A stretch of DNA of 42,722 bases from Promethearchaeota archaeon (GTDB taxonomy: Archaea > Asgardarchaeota > Lokiarchaeia > Sigynarchaeales > SOKP01). The DNA lies in assembly GCA_014729315.1 (NCBI GenBank), contig WJKD01000249.1:1-42722 (forward strand), read 5' to 3'. This document shows positions 32,396 through 41,616 of this stretch, piece after piece (the stretch's first letter is position 1; each line of letters starts with the position of its first letter). The translations under genes and the position numbers were made by a program. The notes under the pieces were generated by a model. It made no database searches. It was given only the letters and a program-made list of their open reading frames with translations, and was not told the origin of the DNA.

Positions 32396-35300
32396 TTGAT
32401 TCTATCAATAACAATTTTTTACTTAGATAAAACACCTTTAGACGAAAAAAATTATCTTCATATGGGAAATGATGATAACTCTTCGGGTAACAATACCGAA
32501 GTAAAATCAATTCTTCCCTCTGCTAAAATTACTATCGATATTCCAGAAATAACGATTGATGGGGACGCTTCGGGAATAGGAGCTCAAAACTGGACCTGGG
32601 CATTAAATCAAGCATGGTGTAGTGGGAGTGGCACGTACGCAGATCCATACATCATCGATGATCTATCAATAATTGATTCAGATAACCAAGGTGGATGTTT
32701 GCTAGTAAAAGATTCTAACGCTTATTTTATTATTACAAACTCTAAATTCGCTAATTCAACCATGAATGCTGGCTTGAAGTTTGAAAACATTACAAACGGG
32801 ATTATTGATAACAACGAGTTTGAAAACAATAGCATAGGAGTTCACTTATCAAAATGGCATAGCGATCCACCTTCTACAAATTGTACAATTAAAAACAATG
32901 ATTTCAATAACTGTGAAAACGCAATAAAAATATCGGATGAATCTAACAATAATACAGTTGAGATGAACACGATAACAAATTGCGATTATGGAATTTTCAT
33001 ATATAAGAGTAATAATATAACAATCTCAGCCAACTCTCTTACTTCGGGTGGAATTTATCTTGACTGCTCAAATAATTATCTTTACGATATCGAAATAGAT
33101 TCGACGAACACTGTTAATGGACGAAATGTCTATTACTATAAAGATAAGATAGGTTTATTAGCATCCGATTTTTCTAACGCCGGTCAAATAATTTTGCTTA
33201 ATTGTAGTTACGCTACAATTGATAACGAAAATCTAAATTTCGCTACACGAGGAATTACCCTTATTAATAGCGATAACAATTCTATCTCCAATATAGACGC
33301 CTCTTTCAATATTGAGGGAGGGATTTATTTGGAATATTCCAATAATAACACCTTTAGTGGAAACAACGCTAGTTATAATGGAGGCAATTCTATTTTTGCG
33401 AAACAAAGCGTTTTGCTTAAATTCGATAATAATGATGTGGATAATAACGATTTAAACGGGATTCAACTTCAATCGTGTGATAATTGTTGCCTCTCGTACA
33501 ATTCTATTAAAAATAATGGAGGAGTAGGAATTCATTTCGATGGTGGAAGTTATCTTAATTTAACGCATAATGACATTATTTTAGGGGGTGTTTCAGTAGT
33601 AGGAGGGACAAAGGAACAATACGAGTCTAATGATATCGATACTACTAATACGGTGAACGGGAAGATTGTTTATTACTATAAAAAAGAAACAAATCTAAAC
33701 AACAATGATTTCGTCAACGCTGGGCAGATTTATTTATTTTCGTGCAATCATTCGATACTATCAGGAATCAATATTACAAAAGTAGCGCTTGGATTTAAAT
33801 TAGGATTTTGTGTAAATGTTTCGTTGATTAACTGCAATTCTTCTCTTGTCGAAACAGGATTTACTGTTGAAGGTCAAATTTGGGGGTCGTTTATCGGGAA
33901 CACAGCAAGTAATAATACTAATACCGGATTTTCAATTGAGAACTTTTCTGGAAACACGTACAACATCTCAGTTGTAGAGAATACAGCGAATTTTAACGAT
34001 GTCGGAATTTATGTTAAGAATTGTCATAGTAGTAATTTTACAAAGAATATCGTGATTGGAAACAACAGAGATGGAATCAACCTATGGTATTCAAATATCA
34101 ATAATCTCTCTTTGAACGAAGTAAAAAATGATGATTATGGCATAAGACTTGATTATTCTCTTATGAATAATGTAACGAGAAATGATCTCAACGAAAATTC
34201 TAAATATGGGTTATATATTCGAAAAAGCGATCTTAATACTGTCAATTACAATCTTTTAAACTCTAACAAGGAATATGGAATTTATATTTCAGAGAGCACA
34301 GCAAATATTATAAATGACAATGATATGAAAAAATGTGGATTAGGTTTCTACGAGAAATATATGACTTCGGATATCTATAAAATGACGGGAAACATCATCG
34401 ATCAATCTAATATGGTAAATTCAAAACCATTAGTATACTATGAACATAAAACTCACTTAAGTGTAGGAAGTTTCTCTGGAGCAGGTCAAATAGTATTAAT
34501 TAATTGTAGCAATTTTGAAATAGGCAATGTTAATACTTCTCTCACCTCGACAGGAATCACAATTTATCACAGCGAAAATGGGACAATAAGCAGTTCTAAC
34601 GCTACGAATAATCTCTTCCATGGAATTTACATTTACATAAGCTCAAATATAACTGTAGAACATAATACAGTGAATAATAATTCTTTATATGGGCTTTATC
34701 TTTATACTTATAGTTCCACTTACTATGGTGAGAAAAATAATGCATCTTGGAATACTGCTAATTACAACCTAAAAACAGGTATTTACATATATAGAGAATA
34801 CGACTGCACGCTCTCACACAATACACTAAAAAGTAATAGAGATTATGGAATATATTTAAATCTTGGTAATACAAACCTCACTAATAACGAATTTTTTAAT
34901 TGTGGTCTCGGATTATACGAGTCGGTAACACCAGATTCAATTGACGAGAACAAAATCGATACTTCAAATAAAGTTAACGGTAGAACTTTGTATTACTATG
35001 CCCATAAAACAGGTCTCGGAGCTGGTTCGTTTGCTGGAGCGGGTCAAATTGTTCTAATAAACTGCAGCTATATGACCATTAGGGATGTTAATGTTTCTCG
35101 ATGTTCAAATGGATTAACCTTGTTGTATTGTGAAAATAATACAGTAACTAAGATAAACAGTACTTTTAATTCATTTAACGGGATATGGGTACACCATGGA
35201 ATCAGAAACAACTTTACGTTGAATCAGTTGAAACAAAATAAAAACTATGGGATTATTCTTGACGAATACTCGGAATCTAATTCAATTTTTATGAATTATC

Positions 35301-35674
35301 TCCAAGGCAACCTATATAACGCAATTGATGATGGAAATGACAATTCTTGGGATAATAATTCAATTGGAAATTATTGGGGTGACTATAATGGCGTTGACGA
35401 AAATGACGACGGAATCGGAGATTCATTTTATAAAATTTTAGGTACTGCAGAAAGTATTGATAAATTCCCTATTTGGGATGACGGACCCGAACCTGCTGCG
35501 CCCTCACCCCCTCCTCCTGACGACGACAACGACGACGATGTAGCAACAACCGAAGAATCGCCGGGACTCTACGGGATACCCGGTTACGACTTGTCCTTTA
35601 TAGTTTTGATGATATCCTCTACCTTTTTAATCGTCGGTCTTTACATCCGAAAAAAAATAGGTAAAATCTATTAA
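32396..35674 (+). CDS. Large NosD-like right-handed beta-helix surface protein with C-terminal anchor
   Basis: At least 1092 residues. A hydrophobic N-terminal segment is followed by many copies of short parallel-beta-helix rungs (N-x-I/F-x-x-N-x-x-G-I-x-L type). At least four copies of a longer insert with VNG, YYY and AGQI-x-L-x-N/S-C lie at roughly residues 230, 412, 665 and 851, a feature of NosD-like archaeal surface proteins. The chain ends in a Pro/Asp-rich linker, GLYGIPGYDLSF, one membrane helix and a basic tail, which resembles an archaeal C-terminal sorting or anchor signal. The frame is open upstream of the TTG at 32396 to a TGA at 32357-32359 and encodes KSNKLIGIVFVIL, a better signal-peptide start, but has no ATG/GTG/TTG there. 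The true start is unresolved. Confidence 0.8.
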   Translation: MILSITIFYLDKTPLDEKNYLHMGNDDNSSGNNTEVKSILPSAKITIDIPEITIDGDASGIGAQNWTWALNQAWCSGSGTYADPYIIDDLSIIDSDNQGGCLLVKDSNAYFIITNSKFANSTMNAGLKFENITNGIIDNNEFENNSIGVHLSKWHSDPPSTNCTIKNNDFNNCENAIKISDESNNNTVEMNTITNCDYGIFIYKSNNITISANSLTSGGIYLDCSNNYLYDIEIDSTNTVNGRNVYYYKDKIGLLASDFSNAGQIILLNCSYATIDNENLNFATRGITLINSDNNSISNIDASFNIEGGIYLEYSNNNTFSGNNASYNGGNSIFAKQSVLLKFDNNDVDNNDLNGIQLQSCDNCCLSYNSIKNNGGVGIHFDGGSYLNLTHNDIILGGVSVVGGTKEQYESNDIDTTNTVNGKIVYYYKKETNLNNNDFVNAGQIYLFSCNHSILSGINITKVALGFKLGFCVNVSLINCNSSLVETGFTVEGQIWGSFIGNTASNNTNTGFSIENFSGNTYNISVVENTANFNDVGIYVKNCHSSNFTKNIVIGNNRDGINLWYSNINNLSLNEVKNDDYGIRLDYSLMNNVTRNDLNENSKYGLYIRKSDLNTVNYNLLNSNKEYGIYISESTANIINDNDMKKCGLGFYEKYMTSDIYKMTGNIIDQSNMVNSKPLVYYEHKTHLSVGSFSGAGQIVLINCSNFEIGNVNTSLTSTGITIYHSENGTISSSNATNNLFHGIYIYISSNITVEHNTVNNNSLYGLYLYTYSSTYYGEKNNASWNTANYNLKTGIYIYREYDCTLSHNTLKSNRDYGIYLNLGNTNLTNNEFFNCGLGLYESVTPDSIDENKIDTSNKVNGRTLYYYAHKTGLGAGSFAGAGQIVLINCSYMTIRDVNVSRCSNGLTLLYCENNTVTKINSTFNSFNGIWVHHGIRNNFTLNQLKQNKNYGIILDEYSESNSIFMNYLQGNLYNAIDDGNDNSWDNNSIGNYWGDYNGVDENDDGIGDSFYKILGTAESIDKFPIWDDGPEPAAPSPPPPDDDNDDDVATTEESPGLYGIPGYDLSFIVLMISSTFLIVGLYIRKKIGKIY

Positions 35675-35865
35675 TAATAAAATAGGTAATTTTTTTCTTT
35701 TCTTTATTTATCGTTCTTCTTAAATATCTTTCGGATACATATCAGACTAATCTAAGAAAGTTATTATATACTTAATATAAAAATTAAAATTTTCAACCCT
35801 ATTATCTTTTAAATATAAGAGCAGAATTTTATAGCTTAATTTGCTTTAATTGAACTTGAGAATCG

Positions 35866-37197
35866 ATGGTCCGACCTCCCACAGAAAAAAATATTTGTAT
35901 TAGGTGTAAAGGAGCAAGAAACCTTTGTGGTAAAACTCAATGTCCCATTTTGCTCAAAAAGTCAGTGCTTAAATCTATTGTTCCTTTTGAAATTGGTAAA
36001 TCAAAACGAGATGTGGATATATTTGGAGCGAGTCCGCCAGGCTTTTTCGTAGGAAGGTTTAATTATCCGAAGGTGGCAGTAGGACCTTTAATCCCCTTTA
36101 CTGAGTTAAACACTCTTACGACAAAGTCTAATGCCCACATCCTTGATGCTCCCGAATTATGGTTTGGAAAAAGGATGGAGGATATTATAAAATACCGGAG
36201 CAGCTTAGCGCGTAGCAATTTTAAAGTAAACGTAAAAATTGGAGAAAATTCGTTAAAAAATACGCCATCCTTAAAGGATCAGAGACTTTTAGATGCTGCT
36301 CAAGAGCTCTCAATGGCTGCCCGTCCTGTTGACACAGAATCTCGGATCGGTAAGTTAAACTTCCGAATGATGTTAGACAATCACTCTCAACCAATTGGAC
36401 CGTCAGGATATACTAATAAGATCCGCATAACAGAAAATGTGAAAGTCCATCCGAAAGTTGACTATTGCGTATCTGATACTGACCTTAAAGCAAGCGAAGC
36501 TGTTGCAGATTATCTCTATATGGACGGAAATGTTCCCGAATCTTCGATACAAAGAATATTTTCAGCGGGATTGCTAGGAGAAAAAGACAATCGTAAACTA
36601 GTTCCTACAAGATGGACTATTACGGCGGTCGATGACATTATATCGAAAAGACTTATTTCTGAAATAAAAAAGTTTCCCGAAATAAATGAATATCAAATGT
36701 TTGAAGCTACTTATTTAGATAATCATTTTAAAATCCTCTTATTTCCCGGTAAATTTCTATACGAGATGAATGAAGTGTGGGCACCCAATTCTTTGTGGAA
36801 TGTGTCCTTAAATGGACAAACCAATCAATTAAAACCACAAATAATGACGGATTATGAATTTTATAGAGGGAGAAAAAATTATGCTAGTAACATTACGGGT
36901 GCTTATTACGCTGCCCGTAAATCAGTGTGCGATTATTTATACAATATTAAAAGGCAAGCAAGAGTTTTAATATTTAGAGAAGTGTCCTCCGGATATACTG
37001 TACCATTAGGTGTGTGGGTTATTAGGGAAACAGTAAAGCGCGCAATGAATTTCAGCAATCCTCTCATTCTAGACAATTTTGATGATTCATTAATTAAAAT
37101 GGGTGATAATATGTTAGTTGATCTCAAATATTGGACGCATAGCAGTAAAATTATTAATTTTATAAAATCGCAGAGAACCCTGGATGCGTTTCTCTAA
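35866..37197 (+). CDS. Archaeal Nre-family DNA repair protein with PCNA-interacting C-terminus
   Basis: 443 residues of the archaeal Nre family (DUF650/DUF651 type), linked in archaea to repair of DNA damage together with PCNA. A zinc-finger-like start, C-x2-C-x7-C-x4-C (CIRCKGARNLCGKTQC), is followed by the family blocks GASPPGFFVGRFNYPKVAVGPLIP, LDAPELWFG, AARPVDTES and LGVWVIRETVKRAMN. The last residues, QRTLDAFL, form a textbook PIP box (Q-x-x-hydrophobic-x-x-aromatic-x). Length is normal and the ATG is preceded by an AT-rich region. It stands alone, flanked by a surface-protein gene and an MFS transporter gene. NreA or NreB could not be distinguished. Confidence 0.9.
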   Translation: MVRPPTEKNICIRCKGARNLCGKTQCPILLKKSVLKSIVPFEIGKSKRDVDIFGASPPGFFVGRFNYPKVAVGPLIPFTELNTLTTKSNAHILDAPELWFGKRMEDIIKYRSSLARSNFKVNVKIGENSLKNTPSLKDQRLLDAAQELSMAARPVDTESRIGKLNFRMMLDNHSQPIGPSGYTNKIRITENVKVHPKVDYCVSDTDLKASEAVADYLYMDGNVPESSIQRIFSAGLLGEKDNRKLVPTRWTITAVDDIISKRLISEIKKFPEINEYQMFEATYLDNHFKILLFPGKFLYEMNEVWAPNSLWNVSLNGQTNQLKPQIMTDYEFYRGRKNYASNITGAYYAARKSVCDYLYNIKRQARVLIFREVSSGYTVPLGVWVIRETVKRAMNFSNPLILDNFDDSLIKMGDNMLVDLKYWTHSSKIINFIKSQRTLDAFL

Positions 37198-37299
37198 TTT
37201 TTTAATCTAATACATATTGATTATCGACCCTTTTTTAGTTATGAAAACTTAATATTTAATAGATTAGATATTAATTAAAAGTATTTTAAAAAGATTAAA

Positions 37300-37307
37300 A
37301 TATATAA
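37300..37307 (+). promoter_or_regulatory. TATA box of the MFS transporter gene
   Basis: ATATATAA lies about 65-73 bases before the ATG and is preceded by an A-rich stretch. It would give a leader of roughly 45 bases. Confidence 0.4.
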
Positions 37308-37372
37308 ACTTAAAAGAGCAAATTAAATCAATAAAATTTGAAAAAACAATAAGATTTACTTTAAATTTGATA

Positions 37373-38698
37373 ATGACTGAAGACAATTTTAAATACAAAA
37401 ACACCTACACAGGCATTTTTGGATTAAATTATTTTACCCAAGGGATTAACACTAGTATTTTCACAATGGTAATTCCTATCTATCTTTTGACTACTTATGG
37501 TGTAATAGAATCTGCGGCATTAGCATTCATGTTATCAATAGTGATGATTCCTGCGACTATAAAAATAATTTATGGGATCTTAACAGACAAAGTGGGTTCC
37601 AAAAAGTTCGGAAGAAGAAAACCTTGGATTATTTTCCCAGCAAGTTTTGGAGGTATCGTCTGGTTAATTGTATCTTTCATAACACAAACGAGCTTTTCCA
37701 TGGCTGTAAGTTTATTTACTATTGCGGGCATTATTGTTTTTTTTGGTATGTTTACAGCGGATACTGCTCTAGATGGATTTATTCTAGATATATGCCCTAA
37801 AGAAAAATTAGGAAGCACTCAAGGATTTTGTTGGGGTTTAAGAGCTATAGGTATAATTATTGGAGGGCCTGTTATCTTACTCTTTCTGATCTTTCTTCCT
37901 TTACAGATCATTTTGATTGGTCTAGGGATATCAATGATATTATTTTCGCTTATGACGTTATTAATACAACACATAGATATCGATAAGGAAATTAATGTAG
38001 TTCAGAATTTAAAAGCGATTTTTAAAAAAGGAGAGAATTGGAAAGTTTTTGCATACTCATTTTTTATGCAAATAGTTGGTGGAGTTGTTTACACATTTCT
38101 GTCGTTATACATTCTAATTAGAGCAGATTATATTAATCCCAGTGGAGCAACGCTCTCTTCATTAGATAGCATAAGTCTTTACGAGCCCCAAGCATTAATC
38201 ACGCTGATTATTAGCATTGGTATTATTGTAGGTGCTCTATTGGGAGGATTCGTTGCTGATAAGGTCTCAAGGAGAGCTGCTGTGTTCTCTTCAATGGCAC
38301 TGAACACTGTCTCATTGGTATTGTTACTAATACCATTTCCTATAATCATTTTAATTGTTATCTCATTTTTCATAGGTATTGCTAGCGGGTGGATATTTTC
38401 CTCTTATTCAGCAGTAGTGGCGGAATATGCTCAAAAATATCCGGATATGACAAGTACTTATTTTTCGATAAGTATTTCGTTTATTAACTTTGGAACGCTA
38501 CTAGGCTTAACTATTACGGGAATAATGTTTAATATAATCTCAAATGTAACCAACGATGTCTTGCTGATCTATGGTACAATTTTCATATTTATGGCGATTT
38601 TAGAAAGTATTGCATTGATACCCTTTTTAGCGATGGATAGAAATCAGTACGAATATAAACTTTCAGAACATTCAGAAGCGTTTGTAAAGCCCCCATAA
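37373..38698 (+). CDS. Major facilitator superfamily transporter
   Basis: About 441 residues with twelve predicted membrane helices. The loop between helices 2 and 3 carries the MFS signature as YGILTDKVGSKKFGRRKPWI, and the equivalent loop in the second half reads GFVADKVSRRAAVF. A charged loop (HIDIDKEINVVQNLKAIFKKGENW) separates the halves. Unlike the transporter-like protein at 4525-6219 it has no soluble C-terminal domain. Substrate is unknown. The ATG at 37373 is used; an upstream TTG six bases earlier is possible. Confidence 0.88.
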   Translation: MTEDNFKYKNTYTGIFGLNYFTQGINTSIFTMVIPIYLLTTYGVIESAALAFMLSIVMIPATIKIIYGILTDKVGSKKFGRRKPWIIFPASFGGIVWLIVSFITQTSFSMAVSLFTIAGIIVFFGMFTADTALDGFILDICPKEKLGSTQGFCWGLRAIGIIIGGPVILLFLIFLPLQIILIGLGISMILFSLMTLLIQHIDIDKEINVVQNLKAIFKKGENWKVFAYSFFMQIVGGVVYTFLSLYILIRADYINPSGATLSSLDSISLYEPQALITLIISIGIIVGALLGGFVADKVSRRAAVFSSMALNTVSLVLLLIPFPIIILIVISFFIGIASGWIFSSYSAVVAEYAQKYPDMTSTYFSISISFINFGTLLGLTITGIMFNIISNVTNDVLLIYGTIFIFMAILESIALIPFLAMDRNQYEYKLSEHSEAFVKPP

Positions 38699-38861
38699 AA
38701 ACCTTTAAAATGCGAGCTTTTTATATTTTTTCCAAATTAAAATATGTATTCTTTTATTTTTCTTACGGTATTATTAATAAATTAACACTTTATGCAAATT
38801 AATATTCAAAATGAATAAAGTAGATATAAAAGGACATTTCATAAAAATGAGGTAAAAAAAT

Positions 38862-39719
38862 TTGATTATTGACATACATATACATCCATTTTGTAAAGAA
38901 ATAACTTGGCCCGATTTAGATAAAGTTGCTGACGTTATGTGGGGTCAAGGTACTATAAAGCGTAAAAGAATGCGCCCTTTTTTGGATGCTGTTGCGAATA
39001 AAACTTCAATTAAAGACTATATATCCCTAATGGATAAGTTCTCGATTGATAAATCGGTGATAGTGTCATTCAATATTACCACAGCCTACGGGATATGTAT
39101 CGCTACGAATGATGATGTCGCAAATTTGGAAGCACAATATCCTGATAGACTAATAGGATTTGGTTGTGTGGATGTTCCAGCACCAGAAGCTATGGATCAG
39201 CTTGATTACGCCATCAATTCTTTAGGTTTAAAGGGTATAAAACTTGTTCCGCCAGTACAAAAGTTTGATATTTCAGACAAGAAATACGATCCATTGTGGA
39301 AAAAAATGGAAGATTCTAATATAATACTCTGGACGCATGGAGGACATCAAGTTTCGACGAGAGGTTCAGTAGCTAAATTCGGCCATCCACTGCTTGTCGA
39401 TGAGCTTGCTATGCGCCATCCTGATTTGATCACTATTATTGGTCACATGGGAACACCTTGGTTCTGGGATACCTATTCCGTTGTACTTAGACATTCTAAT
39501 GTCTATGTTGATGTTTCAGCTCATTCAGAACTTTATAATTATTTTCCTTGGGACGCATATACAAAATACAACATTGAACATAAAGTAATATTCGGTTCAG
39601 ACTATCCTTTGTGTCACTGGAATCAAATTATTCCTGCTGTTGAGGATCTTCCTATTTCAAATAGCTTTAGAAAAAAGATTTTTAAAAGAAATGCAGAAAA
39701 AGTGTTACAAATAAAATAA
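38862..39719 (+). CDS. Amidohydrolase-family metal-dependent hydrolase (TIM barrel, PF04909-like)
   Basis: 285 residues. Metal ligands are visible as IIDIHIHP (His 6 and His 8), WTHGGH, IIGHMGTPW and FGSDYPLCHW (Asp), in the order of the amidohydrolase-2 group, which contains decarboxylases and lactonases. The helix KGIKLVPPVQKF aligns with the family barrel strand. The start is a TTG with GAGGT eight bases upstream, so the residue count from there places the HxH motif right at the N-terminus as usual. Substrate unknown. It is convergent with the larger amidohydrolase gene. Confidence 0.85.
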   Translation: MIIDIHIHPFCKEITWPDLDKVADVMWGQGTIKRKRMRPFLDAVANKTSIKDYISLMDKFSIDKSVIVSFNITTAYGICIATNDDVANLEAQYPDRLIGFGCVDVPAPEAMDQLDYAINSLGLKGIKLVPPVQKFDISDKKYDPLWKKMEDSNIILWTHGGHQVSTRGSVAKFGHPLLVDELAMRHPDLITIIGHMGTPWFWDTYSVVLRHSNVYVDVSAHSELYNYFPWDAYTKYNIEHKVIFGSDYPLCHWNQIIPAVEDLPISNSFRKKIFKRNAEKVLQIK

Positions 39720-39778
39720 AAGGAAATTTATTTTTAGCAGTTTTTTTGTAATTGTAATCTTAAAGAAAACTTGGAAGA

Positions 39779-41488
39779 TCAAACAATTAAAGGTTCAATT
39801 TCCTTTAGTTTTTTAAATTTTTTAACTTTTGGATTATTGATTAGATAACCCTTAATCATTACTTTTTCTACTTGACCTAATTGGTTAATATCATCTAATG
39901 GATTGTCTGAAACGAGAATTAGATCGGCAAACTTTCCCTCCTCAATGCTCCCTGTGATTAGACCAATACCAATGATTTCAGCGTTGTTTTTTGTAGCATA
40001 ATAAATTGCTTCTTTAGCTGACATCCCGGTATATTTCATTAAATATTTTAATTCTTTCCAAAAGTCGTAGTGAGTGACATATGGTACAGAGGCATCGGTC
40101 CCTACTCCAAATTTTAATCCTTCCTTATATGCTCGTTGTAATGCTTTGATCATTCCAACTTCAATTATTTTTGCGTTTTCGAATTTCTCTTTAGTAATTT
40201 TTGTATCTTTATACGATAAGGTCGCAAGCCCCATTCCCGCTGAAATTGTGGGCACAATTGCCGTAAACCCCCGCAAAGTTCTTGGATTATTTTTAAAAAG
40301 TGGAATTAAATCATCGGTAATTTCGGCACCATGTTCAATTGTGTCGACACCACCTTTTAGGGCCTCTTTCATTCCCTCCGTACTTTCGCAATGAGTAGCA
40401 ATGAGTAAATTACCTCGATGGGCTTCGAAACATGCAATATTTATTTCCTCGACCGTCATCTGGGGTCTACCTGCCTCCCCAATCATTCGAGCGTCCATAA
40501 CTCCTCCGGTGCTCAGAATTTTTATGTGATCAACCTCGTTTCTGATATTTTTTCTTACTGCTTTTCGAATCTCTCCTTTTGAGTCAACAGCATATCCACT
40601 ATATTCACCGTGACCTCCTGTAGGACAAATACCCATTCCAGCGCATAAGATTCGGGGGCCAAGGATCTCACCATTTTGGATTTTTTTGCGTAGCTTAATA
40701 TCGAAATATAATGGTTCCCCCATTGATCTTAAAGTAGTCACTCCAGAATATAGAGCTGTTAATGCATGTTTTCTCATTGCTCTATTCATATAGAATTTAC
40801 CAATAGGAGTTTCGAGTAATTTTATAAGTTTTTTTAATTTCTCTGTATCAATTTCCATTAATTTTGTTGGCTTTCCACTTCCAAAGATATGGCAATGAGC
40901 GTTAATCAACCCTGGAAGGACATACATGCTCTTAAGATCGATTATTTTATAATTCTTTGGAATACTAACATCCTTCTTAGCTCCCACTGCTTCAATTAAT
41001 CCAGAAACCTCGTTTTCGTTTACCTCATTTTTAACCAAAATTACACCATCGTGTATTAACTCACTGTTCAAATCACCGTCAAAGATATGGCAGTTAATTA
41101 AAGCTAAGTTCTTTTTTGGTTTTTTCTTTTTCAAGCGTCTGATTTTTGAAATTATTTTTAAAGTAATAATTAAGTCAAGAATAATACCAAAGATTGATAC
41201 AATCCAAAACCAAGTATAGGTAATCCAACTGGCTTCAACATGAGCTAAATTTAAAGTAGTTTCGTAAACATTTAAATTTAAAAAACCAAATAAGTCCAAT
41301 ATACCTAAGATAATACCAATGATAGGAATTACCCAAGGATATATAGCAATAAATCCAATTATTATAAATGCTAGGGTTCCCAAAACTCCCTCTAACGACG
41401 CGTAAGTAATCCATGCTAAGATAGAAATCAGAAGCGTCGCAAAAAACAAACATAATAAAAAGTTAGAATTTTTCTTCGCATCAGTCAT
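39779..41488 (-). CDS. Membrane-tethered imidazolonepropionase-like amidohydrolase
   Basis: 569 residues: an N-terminal region with about four membrane helices (residues 10-125), a basic stretch (RRLKKKKPKK), then a complete amidohydrolase-1 domain. Metal and active-site residues: H-x-H in NAHCHIFGSG (198 and 200), the bridging lysine in HIKILSTGG, His in ATHCES and TIEHGAE, and the Asp in GVGTDASVP. Family members are usually soluble or exported dipeptidase- or imidazolonase-like enzymes of about 400-450 residues, so the helical part is an added module of about 125 residues. The order implies the catalytic domain sits on the cytoplasmic side if the helices are even in number. Substrate unknown. 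Confidence 0.85.
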   Translation of the reverse strand: MTDAKKNSNFLLCLFFATLLISILAWITYASLEGVLGTLAFIIIGFIAIYPWVIPIIGIILGILDLFGFLNLNVYETTLNLAHVEASWITYTWFWIVSIFGIILDLIITLKIISKIRRLKKKKPKKNLALINCHIFDGDLNSELIHDGVILVKNEVNENEVSGLIEAVGAKKDVSIPKNYKIIDLKSMYVLPGLINAHCHIFGSGKPTKLMEIDTEKLKKLIKLLETPIGKFYMNRAMRKHALTALYSGVTTLRSMGEPLYFDIKLRKKIQNGEILGPRILCAGMGICPTGGHGEYSGYAVDSKGEIRKAVRKNIRNEVDHIKILSTGGVMDARMIGEAGRPQMTVEEINIACFEAHRGNLLIATHCESTEGMKEALKGGVDTIEHGAEITDDLIPLFKNNPRTLRGFTAIVPTISAGMGLATLSYKDTKITKEKFENAKIIEVGMIKALQRAYKEGLKFGVGTDASVPYVTHYDFWKELKYLMKYTGMSAKEAIYYATKNNAEIIGIGLITGSIEEGKFADLILVSDNPLDDINQLGQVEKVMIKGYLINNPKVKKFKKLKEIEPLIV

Positions 41489-41616
41489 ATAATCTTGCTA
41501 TCGATGTAGATCTTATTATAATTTTTGATGTTGATATTCGGCACTTTAAAAGAAAGAGAAGAAAAGATTTTATTTATTCATTTTTAGCAAACGGTAAATC
41601 TTGAGACTTTCTGAGT

